Source: Actinomycetota bacterium
GTDB taxonomy: Bacteria; Actinomycetota; Thermoleophilia; Miltoncostaeales; Miltoncostaeaceae
Assembly (NCBI GenBank): GCA_016870155.1
Contig: VGCE01000005.1
Coordinates: 1 to 64,000 of the forward strand
Length of the DNA stretch: 64,000 bases
Direction: 5' to 3'
A program made the position numbers and the translations under genes. The first letter of the stretch is position 1. Every line of letters starts with the position of its first letter. Of the stretch, positions 1 to 7,582 are shown piece after piece. The notes beneath the pieces are model-generated. The model had not been told where the DNA came from and made no database searches. It was given only the letters and a program-made list of their open reading frames with translations.

Positions 1-45
1 AGGGCGACCTCGACTGCTTCCGCGTGGTGGTGGGTCGCCGCGGCG
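1..45. other. window edge, no assignable gene
   Basis: These bases lie downstream of the sulfurtransferase stop codon. An open frame on the + strand crosses the edge, but its residues match no family I recognise and it is probably a GC-rich shadow or the tail of a gene outside the window. Confidence 0.3.
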
Positions 46-945
46 TCAGCCCGGCCGGTCACCCGTGGCCACGGGTCGGTCGGGCTGGTTGCTCCACGCC
101 GACCACGAGCCCGGGAACAGCCGGGCGCGCCCAAGGCCCGCGTGCTCGAGCGCCAGCAGCCCGTGGCAGGCGTTCACCCCCGAGCCGCAGTAGACGATGG
201 CGCCCTCGGCGCTGGTGACGCCGGCGGTGGCGAACTGGTCGCGCAGGGCATCGGATGGCAACAGGGTGCCGTCGCTCCCGAGGTGCGCCATGCACGGCAC
301 GTTCACCGCTCCGGGGATGTGACCCGCGCGCGGGTCGATGGGCTCGGCGTCGCCGCGGTAGCGCTCCGGTGCGCGGACGTCGATCACCACGCAGGCCTCT
401 CCCGATCGGGCGTCGGCCCCCGCGGCGACCTCGTCGATGGTGGCCACGGCCTCTGCGGGCCACGGCACCGCGGTGAATGCGCTGGCGGAACGGGGCGTGC
501 CCGGCCCGGCCTCGAGTGACTCGCCCCAGGCGGCCATGCCGCCGTCCAGCACCGCGGCGCTGCGCCTGACGGCCCGGAGCATCCATGCCAGGCGCGCGGC
601 GTAGATGCCACCCGCGGCGTCGTAGGCCACTACGGCGTCGGAGTCGCCGATGCCCAGCGCGCCCATGGCCGCGGCGAACGCCTCGGGCGAGGGCAGCGGG
701 TGGCGCCCCCGGTCGGGGGTGGTGATGTCGGCGAGGTCGGCGCCGAGGTCGACGAACACCGCGCCGGGGATGTGCCCCGCCTCATACGCGTCGCGGCCCG
801 ACGGGCCCTGCAGCTGCCAGCGCACATCGGCTACCACCACATCGCCCAGGTTGTCGCGCAGCCACGCGGCGTCGACGAACGGGGGCAGGGCCGGCGCGGT
901 GGGCGCGGTCGTGGCGGGGGTGGCGGCGTCGGCGGCGGCGGTCAC
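46..945 (-). CDS. 3-mercaptopyruvate/thiosulfate sulfurtransferase
   Basis: Predicted 299-residue sulfurtransferase that moves sulfane sulfur from 3-mercaptopyruvate or thiosulfate to an acceptor. Two rhodanese domains are visible: a non-catalytic one (about residues 22-145, including the GHIPGAVFVD segment) and a catalytic one (about 165-290). The active-site loop is CGSGVNAC with Cys253; CGSG is typical of mercaptopyruvate-type enzymes, whereas thiosulfate-type enzymes usually carry CRKG. The GTG at 945 is chosen because the frame further upstream runs into dinB and lacks family character. TATCAA at 958-953 lies 7 bases before this GTG, a possible leaderless start. The gene diverges from dinB. 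The substrate is not certain. Confidence 0.85.
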   Translation of the reverse strand: MTAAADAATPATTAPTAPALPPFVDAAWLRDNLGDVVVADVRWQLQGPSGRDAYEAGHIPGAVFVDLGADLADITTPDRGRHPLPSPEAFAAAMGALGIGDSDAVVAYDAAGGIYAARLAWMLRAVRRSAAVLDGGMAAWGESLEAGPGTPRSASAFTAVPWPAEAVATIDEVAAGADARSGEACVVIDVRAPERYRGDAEPIDPRAGHIPGAVNVPCMAHLGSDGTLLPSDALRDQFATAGVTSAEGAIVYCGSGVNACHGLLALEHAGLGRARLFPGSWSAWSNQPDRPVATGDRPG

Positions 946-972
946 GGCCGCATTGATAGCCGATGGCGGCGT

Positions 973-978
973 TAGCGT
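973..978 (+). promoter_or_regulatory. -10 hexamer of leaderless dinB transcript
   Basis: TAGCGT is followed by 7 bases and then the GTG start at 986, so transcription should begin at or next to the start codon. No Shine-Dalgarno sequence is seen. This is one of the repeated TANNNT-N6-8-start sites in the window. Confidence 0.5.
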
Positions 979-985
979 CGGCTCC

Positions 986-2062
986 GTGCCCCGGGTTGTC
1001 GCGCACATGGACCTCGACGCCTTCTTCGCGGCGGTGGAGGTGCTGGATGATCCGTCTCTGGCGGGACGCCCGCTGGTGGTAGGCGGCGACCCCGACGGCC
1101 GCGGGGTGGTGTCCACGGCGTCGTACGAGGCCAGGCAGTTCGGAATCCGCTCGGCCATGCCGGCTGCCGAGGCGCGCAGGCGGTGCCCCGATGCGGTGTT
1201 CGTGCGCCCCGACATGCCGCGCTACCGCGAGCGCTCGCGACAGGTGTGGGACCTCGTGCGGGGCGAGGTGCCGGCGCTCGAGCAGGTCGGGATAGACGAG
1301 GGCTACCTCGATCTGTACCGCGCCGTGTGGACGTCGGGCGGGGCGCGCAGGTTCCTGGAGCGCCTGCAGCAGACCGTGCGCCGCGAGACCGGGCTCGCCG
1401 CATCGTTCGGGTGCGGGTCATGCAAGACCGTGGCCAAGATCGCATCCGACGCCGACAAGCCATGCGGCGTGGTGGTGGTTCCCTCCGGGCACGAGGCGGC
1501 CTTCCTCGCCCTCCGGCCCCTGCGGGCGCTGCCGGGCATCGGGCCGGTCACCGAGCAGCGCCTGACGAAGGCCGGGCTCGGGACCATCGGCGACCTCGCC
1601 GCGTTGGACGATGACCGCCTTCGCGCCATGCTGCCGGCATCGCACGCCTTCGAGCTGCGCGACCGCGCCCGCGGAGTGGACCCGCGCGAGGTGGACCCCT
1701 CATCGAGCCCGGCGGTGACCATCGGCCACGAGCGCACGTTCACCGATGACATCGATGACCCCGAGGTGCTGGCAAGCCACGCGGAGCGGCTGGCCGTGCG
1801 GGTGACCGAGCGCCTCAGGCGCGACGGCCGCGGGGCGGGCACTGTGACGGTGAAGCTGCGCTACCCCGACTTCCAGATCCAGTCGCGGGCGGCATCGGCG
1901 GAGATGGCGACCGACGACGAAGCCGAGATCATCCGGCTGGCACAGGTGGCGCTTGGTCGCGCACTGGCCGACCGGCCGCCGCCCGTGCGCCTGCTGGGGG
2001 TGAGCGTGACCCGGCTGGTGCCGGGGGCGCAGCTCAGCCTGCCCCCGGCACCGCCTGCCTGA
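986..2062 (+). CDS. dinB: DNA polymerase IV (Y family)
   Basis: Translesion DNA polymerase of 358 residues. The N-terminal palm motif has Asp9 in HMDLDAFFA, and the second metal site is Asp104-Glu105 in GIDEGYLDL, where the usual SIDEA reads GIDEG. A helix-hairpin-helix (GIGPVTEQRL, about residue 185) and the C-terminal little-finger region (about 240-345) follow. No beta-clamp peptide is obvious at the Pro-rich end, although QLSLP close to the C terminus could serve. The GTG at 986 is chosen because it gives the usual short lead into the first Asp motif and because a -10 hexamer sits just upstream. The length is normal for DinB. Confidence 0.93.
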   Translation: MPRVVAHMDLDAFFAAVEVLDDPSLAGRPLVVGGDPDGRGVVSTASYEARQFGIRSAMPAAEARRRCPDAVFVRPDMPRYRERSRQVWDLVRGEVPALEQVGIDEGYLDLYRAVWTSGGARRFLERLQQTVRRETGLAASFGCGSCKTVAKIASDADKPCGVVVVPSGHEAAFLALRPLRALPGIGPVTEQRLTKAGLGTIGDLAALDDDRLRAMLPASHAFELRDRARGVDPREVDPSSSPAVTIGHERTFTDDIDDPEVLASHAERLAVRVTERLRRDGRGAGTVTVKLRYPDFQIQSRAASAEMATDDEAEIIRLAQVALGRALADRPPPVRLLGVSVTRLVPGAQLSLPPAPPA

Positions 2063-2064
2063 CC

Positions 2065-2082
2065 GCGCCGCCGAGGCGGCGC
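2065..2082. terminator. hairpin between convergent genes
   Basis: GCGCCGCC and GGCGGCGC form an 8-bp stem (6-7 bp once a loop is allowed) directly after the dinB stop codon and before the end of the convergent SHOCT gene. There is no T-run, which is common for terminators in very GC-rich genomes. Confidence 0.45.
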
Positions 2083-2087
2083 ACTGA

Positions 2088-2330
2088 CTACTGGCCCAGC
2101 AGCCCGTTGCGGGCCGCCGCGGCGAACTGCTCGTCGGTGAGCGTGCCCGAGGCGTTCATCTCGGCCAGCTGCGTGAGCTTGTCCACCACGTCGCCGCCCG
2201 CAGCCGGGGCCGCCTGCGGCGGCGGGGCCTGCTGGCCGGCGTCCTGGTCGGCGTACTTCTGCTCCTGGCGACGGCGGACGTTGCCGCTCACCGCCGTGGC
2301 CGTGCCGGCGATGACCGCCGTGCGGCCCAC
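2088..2330 (-). CDS. SHOCT-domain small protein
   Basis: An 80-residue protein. Residues 1-20 are Ala/Gly/Thr-rich and end in a basic RRRQ stretch, as in actinobacterial proteins often annotated only as SHOCT-containing. A Gln/Pro/Ala linker leads to a C-terminal SHOCT motif (about 50-80, pattern LxxLxxMxxxGxLTDEQF...LL). SHOCT is a short helical oligomerisation module found at the ends of stress-related and membrane proteins. The start is GTG at 2330. The gene lies next to a DUF6325-like gene on the same strand, 35 bases apart. In actinobacteria SHOCT and DUF6325 proteins are frequent neighbours, so a joint role is plausible, but no function can be named. Confidence 0.7.
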   Translation of the reverse strand: MGRTAVIAGTATAVSGNVRRRQEQKYADQDAGQQAPPPQAAPAAGGDVVDKLTQLAEMNASGTLTDEQFAAAARNGLLGQ

Positions 2331-2365
2331 TGCCCTGATAGGTCCCGGCCCTGCTGATTCCCCGG

Positions 2366-2788
2366 CTAGTCGCCCGCGGCCTCGATGGCCGCGAGAAGGT
2401 CGTCCGTGCCGATGCGCCCATTACCCGGGAACACCCCTCCGCGCTCATGCACGGCGGTGACGAAGCCCCGGGCCCACGTGTTCTCGTACAGCACGAATAC
2501 CGCCACCGAACCCGCGGACATCTCCTCGGCCGCAATGGCCAGGTCGTCGTCGCCTGGCAGGCCGGGGCGCACGCCCGTGAACGCCACGGCCCCGCCCATC
2601 TCGGCGAGATTGACGCCCGAGATGCTGCCGTCGTCGTCCTTGCGGATCACCAGTGCATCGAGCACCTCGATGACGCCGGCATCCACCAGGGCGGCCATCT
2701 GGGTGAGCGCACCACCATCGAGCGGCGCGCCGGGCGGGAAGCCGACCAGGAAGCAGTCGACGGCTCCGAGATCGAGTTCAGCCGCCAT
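2366..2788 (-). CDS. DUF6325/DUF1269-like protein
   Basis: A 140-residue acidic protein with the plan of the DUF6325 family: an opening with VDCFLVGFPPG, a segment reading ALVDAGVIEVLDALVIRKDDDGS, and a C-terminal part with VLYENTWARGF ahead of the final helix. These proteins are predicted to be cytoplasmic and are of unknown function; many sit next to SHOCT proteins, as here. A plausible promoter is TAGAGT around 2818-2813, with a weak AAAGAG Shine-Dalgarno before the ATG at 2788. Family membership is recognised from the motif pattern only. Confidence 0.65.
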   Translation of the reverse strand: MAAELDLGAVDCFLVGFPPGAPLDGGALTQMAALVDAGVIEVLDALVIRKDDDGSISGVNLAEMGGAVAFTGVRPGLPGDDDLAIAAEEMSAGSVAVFVLYENTWARGFVTAVHERGGVFPGNGRIGTDDLLAAIEAAGD

Positions 2789-2821
2789 GGGGGCTCTTTG
2801 GGATGGGCTGGCTCGATCACT

Positions 2822-3475
2822 CTAGGTGATGAGCTGATAGGTCCCCGACCCGATGAGGAACAGGCCGATGATGATCGAGCCCCAGATGATGGCCTGGTGG
2901 GTATGGGCCTGGATCCACGCGCGCAGCGACAGCGCGATGGCATGGGCGCGCTCCTTGCGCACGATCGTGAAGATCTCCAGGGCCAGGTACGTCGAGGTGG
3001 CCAGCAACACGAACAGGATGAGCGCCACCACGCTTGCAGCCGATGCCAGGTCGGCCTGCATCACCGACGTCACCCCGGCGGCCATGAGGCCCCACGGCTG
3101 CAGGATGAGGGCGAGGATGAGCGCGAACCACAGCGACATGTTGTCGACGCCCTTCTCCCACTTGGGCAGCGGCTTCTCCTTGCGCGTTCTGCCCTGGCGA
3201 CTGCGCCACCAGATCCCGAACCCGACGAGCCCCACGCCGATGGCGATGCGCACGGCGAGCGCGGCATCGGAGGGTACCGAGCCGCTCGATGGCGGCTCGC
3301 CACCCGTGAGCAACAGGGTGCCGGCCGTGATGATCGACAGGCACAGCAACCACCCGACGATGAACGCCGCGCCCTTCGCGGCGCCGCGCCGCGAGGTAAG
3401 GATGAGGATGAAGGGGACCAGCGCAAGCGGATCGAACGCGATCGCGAGGCCGATGACGATGAGGTCGAGGAACAG
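2822..3475 (-). CDS. SfLAP/GAP family membrane protein, probable CTG start
   Basis: A 217-residue membrane protein of the GAP/SfLAP type (relatives of mycobacterial lipid-addressing protein Sap). About six hydrophobic segments are seen; the first carries GLAIAFDPLALVPFILIL, typical of the family. A cytoplasmic basic loop (RSRQGRTRKEKPLPKWE) lies mid-protein. The first ordinary start codon in frame is TTG at 3349, but 42 residues with clear family character lie upstream of it. A GGAGG at 3487-3483 is 7 bases before CTG at 3475, so CTG initiation is the best reading. TACGCT at 3506-3501 is a suitable -10 site. Substrate unknown; in mycobacteria, family members help export glycolipids. Confidence 0.7.
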   Translation of the reverse strand: MFLDLIVIGLAIAFDPLALVPFILILTSRRGAAKGAAFIVGWLLCLSIITAGTLLLTGGEPPSSGSVPSDAALAVRIAIGVGLVGFGIWWRSRQGRTRKEKPLPKWEKGVDNMSLWFALILALILQPWGLMAAGVTSVMQADLASAASVVALILFVLLATSTYLALEIFTIVRKERAHAIALSLRAWIQAHTHQAIIWGSIIIGLFLIGSGTYQLIT

Positions 3476-3500
3476 CGGGTATCCTCCGGGGGTCGTGCGC

Positions 3501-3506
3501 AGCGTA
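3501..3506 (-). promoter_or_regulatory. -10 site for SfLAP gene
   Basis: Read on the minus strand this is TACGCT, about 13 bases ahead of the GGAGG Shine-Dalgarno. It predicts a short leader with a ribosome site, unlike the leaderless genes elsewhere in the window. Confidence 0.35.
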
Positions 3507-3523
3507 CGTAATCGGGCCGGGGA

Positions 3524-3529
3524 TATAGT
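3524..3529 (+). promoter_or_regulatory. -10 site for secreted protein gene
   Basis: TATAGT lies 28 bases before the ATG at 3558, with AGGAG at 3547-3551 as Shine-Dalgarno. No good -35 box is visible. Confidence 0.4.
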
Positions 3530-3557
3530 TGGAAGAACCCCACCTCAGGAGTCAGCA

Positions 3558-4094
3558 ATGAAGACCACCTCCACGGCAGCGCTCGCCACGGCCCTTCTCA
3601 TCGGCGCCGGTGCCGCCATCGCGCTCGGACAGGCGAACGTCATCACCCCGACGTCGATCGACGGCACGACCACCGGGAAGGCCCGGTCGGCGTACAAGGC
3701 CGCCTTCGGCAAGGTCATGGTGAACCGCCTCGAGGGCAACATCACCCGCCTCAACTTCGACGAGGTGAAGACCGAGGTCTACCTCAACACGCGCGGCAGG
3801 GGCACGGCGATCATCACGGGCAACGACGCCTTCAAGACCGCCGGCGGCGTGGGACCGTGCTCCACCTACGCCGAGCTCAAGGCCGCATTCCCGAACCTGG
3901 CCCGCGTGCCCGGGCCCGACAAGCGCATCTGGAAGAGCGGGCGCCTGTGGTTCCGCATCGACAACGACGCCCGCACGGCCAACCCGGCGGACTCCACGGT
4001 GCGCGGCATCATGCTCGTCACCGCGCCGGCGCCGCGGCTCGCCAGGACCTACATCGGGAACACCGTCTACGACTGCGGGGGGCCTGAGTACTGA
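3558..4094 (+). CDS. secreted protein of unknown function
   Basis: A 178-residue protein with a Sec signal peptide (MKTTSTAALATALLIGAGAAIALG) and probable cleavage after AIALG or GQA. The mature part is basic with no recognised domain. Two cysteines, in VGPCSTYAEL and at the C-terminal YDCGG, could form a disulfide. The start ATG has AGGAG at 3547-3551 with good spacing. The gene is monocistronic and diverges from the SfLAP-like gene. I do not recognise the family; its small size and the central beta-rich ITGNDAF region leave only a general extracytoplasmic role. Confidence 0.7.
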   Translation: MKTTSTAALATALLIGAGAAIALGQANVITPTSIDGTTTGKARSAYKAAFGKVMVNRLEGNITRLNFDEVKTEVYLNTRGRGTAIITGNDAFKTAGGVGPCSTYAELKAAFPNLARVPGPDKRIWKSGRLWFRIDNDARTANPADSTVRGIMLVTAPAPRLARTYIGNTVYDCGGPEY

Positions 4095-4117
4095 CCCCGA
4101 CGCCGGGGGCCCCGGCC

Positions 4118-4123
4118 TAGGCT
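4118..4123 (+). promoter_or_regulatory. -10 hexamer of leaderless P1B-ATPase transcript
   Basis: TAGGCT, then 6 bases, then the GTG at 4130. The same hexamer and spacing precede the CtpE-like ATPase at 39275. Confidence 0.5.
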
Positions 4124-4129
4124 AGGGGC

Positions 4130-6004
4130 GTGAGCAGCAGCACGATCTCCGGCAGGCTCGCGTGGGTGCGCGAGCCCGACGTGCTCGTGGCCATCGCGGC
4201 CCTGCTCGGCGTGGTGGCGGGCCTGGGGCTGGCGGGCGCCGACCAGCACACGGCCGCCGACGTGGTGTGGGCGGTGGTCACGGGCGCCCTGCTCATTCCC
4301 CTCACCTGGTCGGTCGTGCGCTCGCTGCTCCGGCGCGACGTCGGCGTGGACGCCATCGCCCTGGTGGCAATGGCCGGCGCGCTGGCGCTGCAGGAGTTCC
4401 TGGCCGGGGCGGTGGTGGCGCTGATGCTGGCGGGCGGCAACGCGCTGGAGGCCGCCGCAGGGCGACGGGCCCGGCACGACCTCGAGGCCCTGGTGGCGCG
4501 GGTGCCCAAGTGGGCCATGCGACGCGCGCCCGGTGGCGACCTGGAGCGCGTGCCGGCCGACGAGGTGGTGCCGGGCGATGTGCTGCTGGTGCGCGCGGGC
4601 GAGATCGTGCCGGTGGATGGCCGCATCGTGGACGTTCCCGCCCTGCTGGATGAGTCGGCCCTCACGGGCGAGCCCCTCCCCGTGGAGCGCATGCCGGGAG
4701 ACTCCGTGCGAAGCGGCGTGGCCAACGCCGCCGAGGCCTTTGAGCTGGTGGCCACCCGACCGGCGTCGGAGAGCGCCTACGCGGCGATCGTGCGACTGGT
4801 GGAGGAGGCCGAGAGCCAGCGCGCGCCCTTCGAGCGCATGGCCGATCGCTACGCCATGTTGCTGTTGCCGGTGACCCTTGTGGCGGCGGGGCTGGCGTGG
4901 GCGCTGAGCGGCGATCCGGTGCGGGCCCTGGCCGTGCTGGTGGTGGCCACCCCCTGCCCGCTCATCCTGGCCGCGCCCATCGCGCTGGTATCCGGCCTAT
5001 CGCGCGCGGCACGCAAGGGCGTGGTGCTCAAGGGCGGCGTGGTGGTGGAGCAGCTGGCGCGCACCACGGCGGTGCTTCTCGACAAGACCGGCACGCTCAC
5101 CATGGGCCAGCCCGAGATACGCCGCATCGCCACCACGGGCGATGCCCGCGAGGCCGACGTGCTGCGCCTGGCGGCGTCGCTCGAGCAGCACTCCGCCCAC
5201 GTGGTGGCGGGGGCACTGGTGCAGGCCGCCCACCGCGACGACCTTCCCCTCACCCTGCCGTCGGACGTGCACCAGGTGCATGGGCAGGGTATCGAGGGCA
5301 GCATCGACGGTCGCGTCGTGAGCGTGGGATCCGCCGACTGGCTGCGCTCGTGCGGCATCGACCCCGGGGCACTGCTCGACCACCGCGACGCCGCGGACGG
5401 CGAGGGGCGTGGCGTGGTGCTGGTGGGGGTGGACCGGCGGCCAGCCGGGCTGATCGTGCTCGAGGACCCCGTGCGCCCCGACGCCCGCGCCATGGTGGCC
5501 CGCCTGCACGAGGCCGGCGTGACCGAGGTGGCCATGGCCACGGGCGACCGGCGCGACGTGGCCGAGGCCGTGGCGGCCGACCTGGGAATCGACGTAGTGC
5601 ACGCCGAGTGCAGCCCCGAGGACAAGGTGGCCGTGGTGATGGCCATGCGCGAGGGCGAGGGGCGCCACCGGGTGGCCATGGTGGGCGACGGCATCAACGA
5701 CGCGCCGGCCCTGGCCACGGCTGATGTGGGGGTGGCCATGAGCGCCCCCGGCGCCACCATCGCATCGGAGACCGCAGACGCCGTGGTGATGGTGGACCGC
5801 GTGGACGGCGTGGCCGATGCCATTGCCACCAGCCGCCGGGCGTCGGGCATCGCCCGGCAGAGCGTGATCGCCGGCATGCTCATGAGCTTCGTGGCGATGG
5901 GCTTCGCGGCGTTCGGCTACCTGCCGCCGGTGGCCGGGGCCCTACTTCAGGAGGGCATCGACGTGATCGTGATCCTCAACGCCCTGAGGGCGCTGCGGGC
6001 CTAG
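4130..6004 (+). CDS. heavy-metal P1B-type ATPase with TPC motif
   Basis: A 624-residue P-type ATPase predicted to export a transition metal. Visible parts: N-terminal hydrophobic helices without any HMA metal-binding domain, an actuator loop with DESALTGE (about 174-181), the membrane metal-site motif Thr274-Pro275-Cys276 followed by PLILAAP, the phosphorylated Asp318 in DKTGTLT, and the hinge GDGINDAPAL. TPC in place of CPC is the mark of the small P1B-5 group, some of which move nickel or iron; other non-CPC subgroups exist, so the metal is uncertain. The usual SEHP nucleotide-site motif is replaced by QHSAHVV (354-357), losing the proline. The stop codon overlaps that of the convergent gene within CTAG. 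Confidence 0.85.
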   Translation: MSSSTISGRLAWVREPDVLVAIAALLGVVAGLGLAGADQHTAADVVWAVVTGALLIPLTWSVVRSLLRRDVGVDAIALVAMAGALALQEFLAGAVVALMLAGGNALEAAAGRRARHDLEALVARVPKWAMRRAPGGDLERVPADEVVPGDVLLVRAGEIVPVDGRIVDVPALLDESALTGEPLPVERMPGDSVRSGVANAAEAFELVATRPASESAYAAIVRLVEEAESQRAPFERMADRYAMLLLPVTLVAAGLAWALSGDPVRALAVLVVATPCPLILAAPIALVSGLSRAARKGVVLKGGVVVEQLARTTAVLLDKTGTLTMGQPEIRRIATTGDAREADVLRLAASLEQHSAHVVAGALVQAAHRDDLPLTLPSDVHQVHGQGIEGSIDGRVVSVGSADWLRSCGIDPGALLDHRDAADGEGRGVVLVGVDRRPAGLIVLEDPVRPDARAMVARLHEAGVTEVAMATGDRRDVAEAVAADLGIDVVHAECSPEDKVAVVMAMREGEGRHRVAMVGDGINDAPALATADVGVAMSAPGATIASETADAVVMVDRVDGVADAIATSRRASGIARQSVIAGMLMSFVAMGFAAFGYLPPVAGALLQEGIDVIVILNALRALRA

Positions 6005-7416
6005 CCCGGGAACGCGGTGGAGCGGGTCTGCAGGTAGAAGTTCTGGTCGGGCACCACGCGCAGGGGGCTCGAGAGCTTCCATACGGCCGTCACCACGCCG
6101 TTGGGTGCCACCGTGAGCCGGGGCTCGTCGGCTTCGCCCCGGGCGCCGGAGAGCCACACGCCGCTGTTCCACGCCGTCGCACCGGCCGGGCGAGTGCGGG
6201 CCTGCACGCGCACGCCGGCGCGCCCGTACGAACGCTTCCACGCCGCGGTGGCGGTGCCGTCAGTGGCCACCACCAGCACCGGATCGTCCACGTCCTTCCC
6301 GCGCTGCGAGAGCGCCTGCACGGGACCCCAGGCGCCGGCAGCCCGCGTGCGCGACTGCGTCTGCTTACGGGCGGCCAGGGCGTCGGATGCCCACTCCCAC
6401 ACGGTGGTGATGGTGCCATCGGGCGCGATGCCCACCTGCGGGTCACTGGCGTGCGTGCCGGCGCGCGAGAGGTTGGTGATGGGTCCCCACGCGGTGGACC
6501 CCGCGGGCCGGATGCGGGCCTGGATCTGGCCGAACGCGCCGCTGGAGCTGGGGTTCGATGCGTCGTGCTCACGCGCCCAGATGGCCACCACCTCGCCGGT
6601 CGAGGATGCCGCCACCTTGACATCGTTCGACTGTGCACCCGGGCGGGAGAGTCCCTGGACCTGCCCCCACGAACCGCCCGGCGACCGGCGGCGCACCTGG
6701 ATGACGAATGATCCGTCGCGCGTGGCGACCTCCCATGCCACGGTGACCGCGCCATCCCCCGCCACGGCGATGGACGGGTCGCCCTCGGCCTCGGAATCGA
6801 TCACCGGGCCACGCGACACGTTCACCGTGCGCCCGAACGACTTCGCACCGCGCTTGAGCACGCGTGCCTGCAGCACCCTCAGCCCGCGCTGGCCCTGCAT
6901 CCACACCACGATCACGTCGCCGTTGGGGAGCACGGCGATGCGGTTCTGGGTGGCGTCGGCGTGGGGATTCGAGATCGTGCGCGTGGGCCCGAAGGCGCGG
7001 GCGCCGGGCTGGCGCACGCGCACCTGCACCGTGCGATTCCAGGTGCGCATGTTCTTCCAGGAGACCGCCGTGAAGCCGTCCGCCCCGATGGCGATGCGCG
7101 GGTCCTCATGGTTGGCGCCGGCCGCCGACAGCGTGATGGGTGGCGTGAACCCGCCGCGCGGGCCGCGGGTGCGCAGGCGGATCTGCCAGGTGCGGCCGTT
7201 CCAGCCCTCCCATACGTAGCTCACCGACCCGGTGGGCGCGGCGGCCAGGCGCGGATCATCCGACGGCGAGCCGGACCGGGACACGTTGGACACGCCACCC
7301 CACGGGCCCTGCGGCTCTGCGGTCGCCGGCACGAAAGCGCCTGCGACGGCCATGGCCGGAACCGCGGCCGCTCCGACTACTGCGAGGGCAAGTGCACGGC
7401 GAGGCGGCAGGGGCAT
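6001..7416 (-). CDS. secreted beta-propeller-like repeat protein
   Basis: A 471-residue exported protein. The signal peptide is MPLPPRRALALAVVGAAA, ending near AVAGA. The rest consists of about seven repeats of roughly 55-60 residues, each with a pattern like DPRIAIGADGFTAVSWK...VQVRVRQPGARAFGP. The DPxhAhxxDGxhhhhW core resembles sialidase/BNR-type blades, so a seven-bladed propeller is the likely fold. No catalytic residues can be assigned; a carbohydrate- or surface-binding role is possible. ATG at 7416 is preceded by GGAGG with a 6-base spacer, which fixes the start well inside a longer open frame. TAGCGT at 7474-7469 is a candidate promoter. Confidence 0.75.
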   Translation of the reverse strand: MPLPPRRALALAVVGAAAVPAMAVAGAFVPATAEPQGPWGGVSNVSRSGSPSDDPRLAAAPTGSVSYVWEGWNGRTWQIRLRTRGPRGGFTPPITLSAAGANHEDPRIAIGADGFTAVSWKNMRTWNRTVQVRVRQPGARAFGPTRTISNPHADATQNRIAVLPNGDVIVVWMQGQRGLRVLQARVLKRGAKSFGRTVNVSRGPVIDSEAEGDPSIAVAGDGAVTVAWEVATRDGSFVIQVRRRSPGGSWGQVQGLSRPGAQSNDVKVAASSTGEVVAIWAREHDASNPSSSGAFGQIQARIRPAGSTAWGPITNLSRAGTHASDPQVGIAPDGTITTVWEWASDALAARKQTQSRTRAAGAWGPVQALSQRGKDVDDPVLVVATDGTATAAWKRSYGRAGVRVQARTRPAGATAWNSGVWLSGARGEADEPRLTVAPNGVVTAVWKLSSPLRVVPDQNFYLQTRSTAFPG

Positions 7417-7467
7417 GGTGGTCCTCCAGGGGTAAGGTCGACCTCGATAGGAGCCGAGATGTATGGG

Positions 7468-7582
7468 TACGCTATCGGGCACGCCACACGATGGGCCCGG
7501 GGAACCTATCCCCGTGCCACAGGTTGCAATCCGTTGGTGCGGGGAGTCAATTGACGGCAAGCGCCTCACCAAGGAGCACCCA
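7468..7582 (+). promoter_or_regulatory. promoter and structured leader of secreted protein gene
   Basis: TACGCT at 7468-7473 is a likely -10. The leader of about 100 bases holds a small stem (CGGGG/CCCCG, 7498-7514) nested inside GGCAC (7478-7482) and GTGCC (7514-7518). AAGGAG at 7571-7576 is the ribosome site for the GTG at 7583. A regulatory role for the stem is only a guess. Confidence 0.3.

Noticed and set aside
1-218. Open frame at 24-218 on the + strand
   Set aside because: It lies antisense to the C-terminal part of the sulfurtransferase and has an Arg/Pro/Ala-rich shadow composition.
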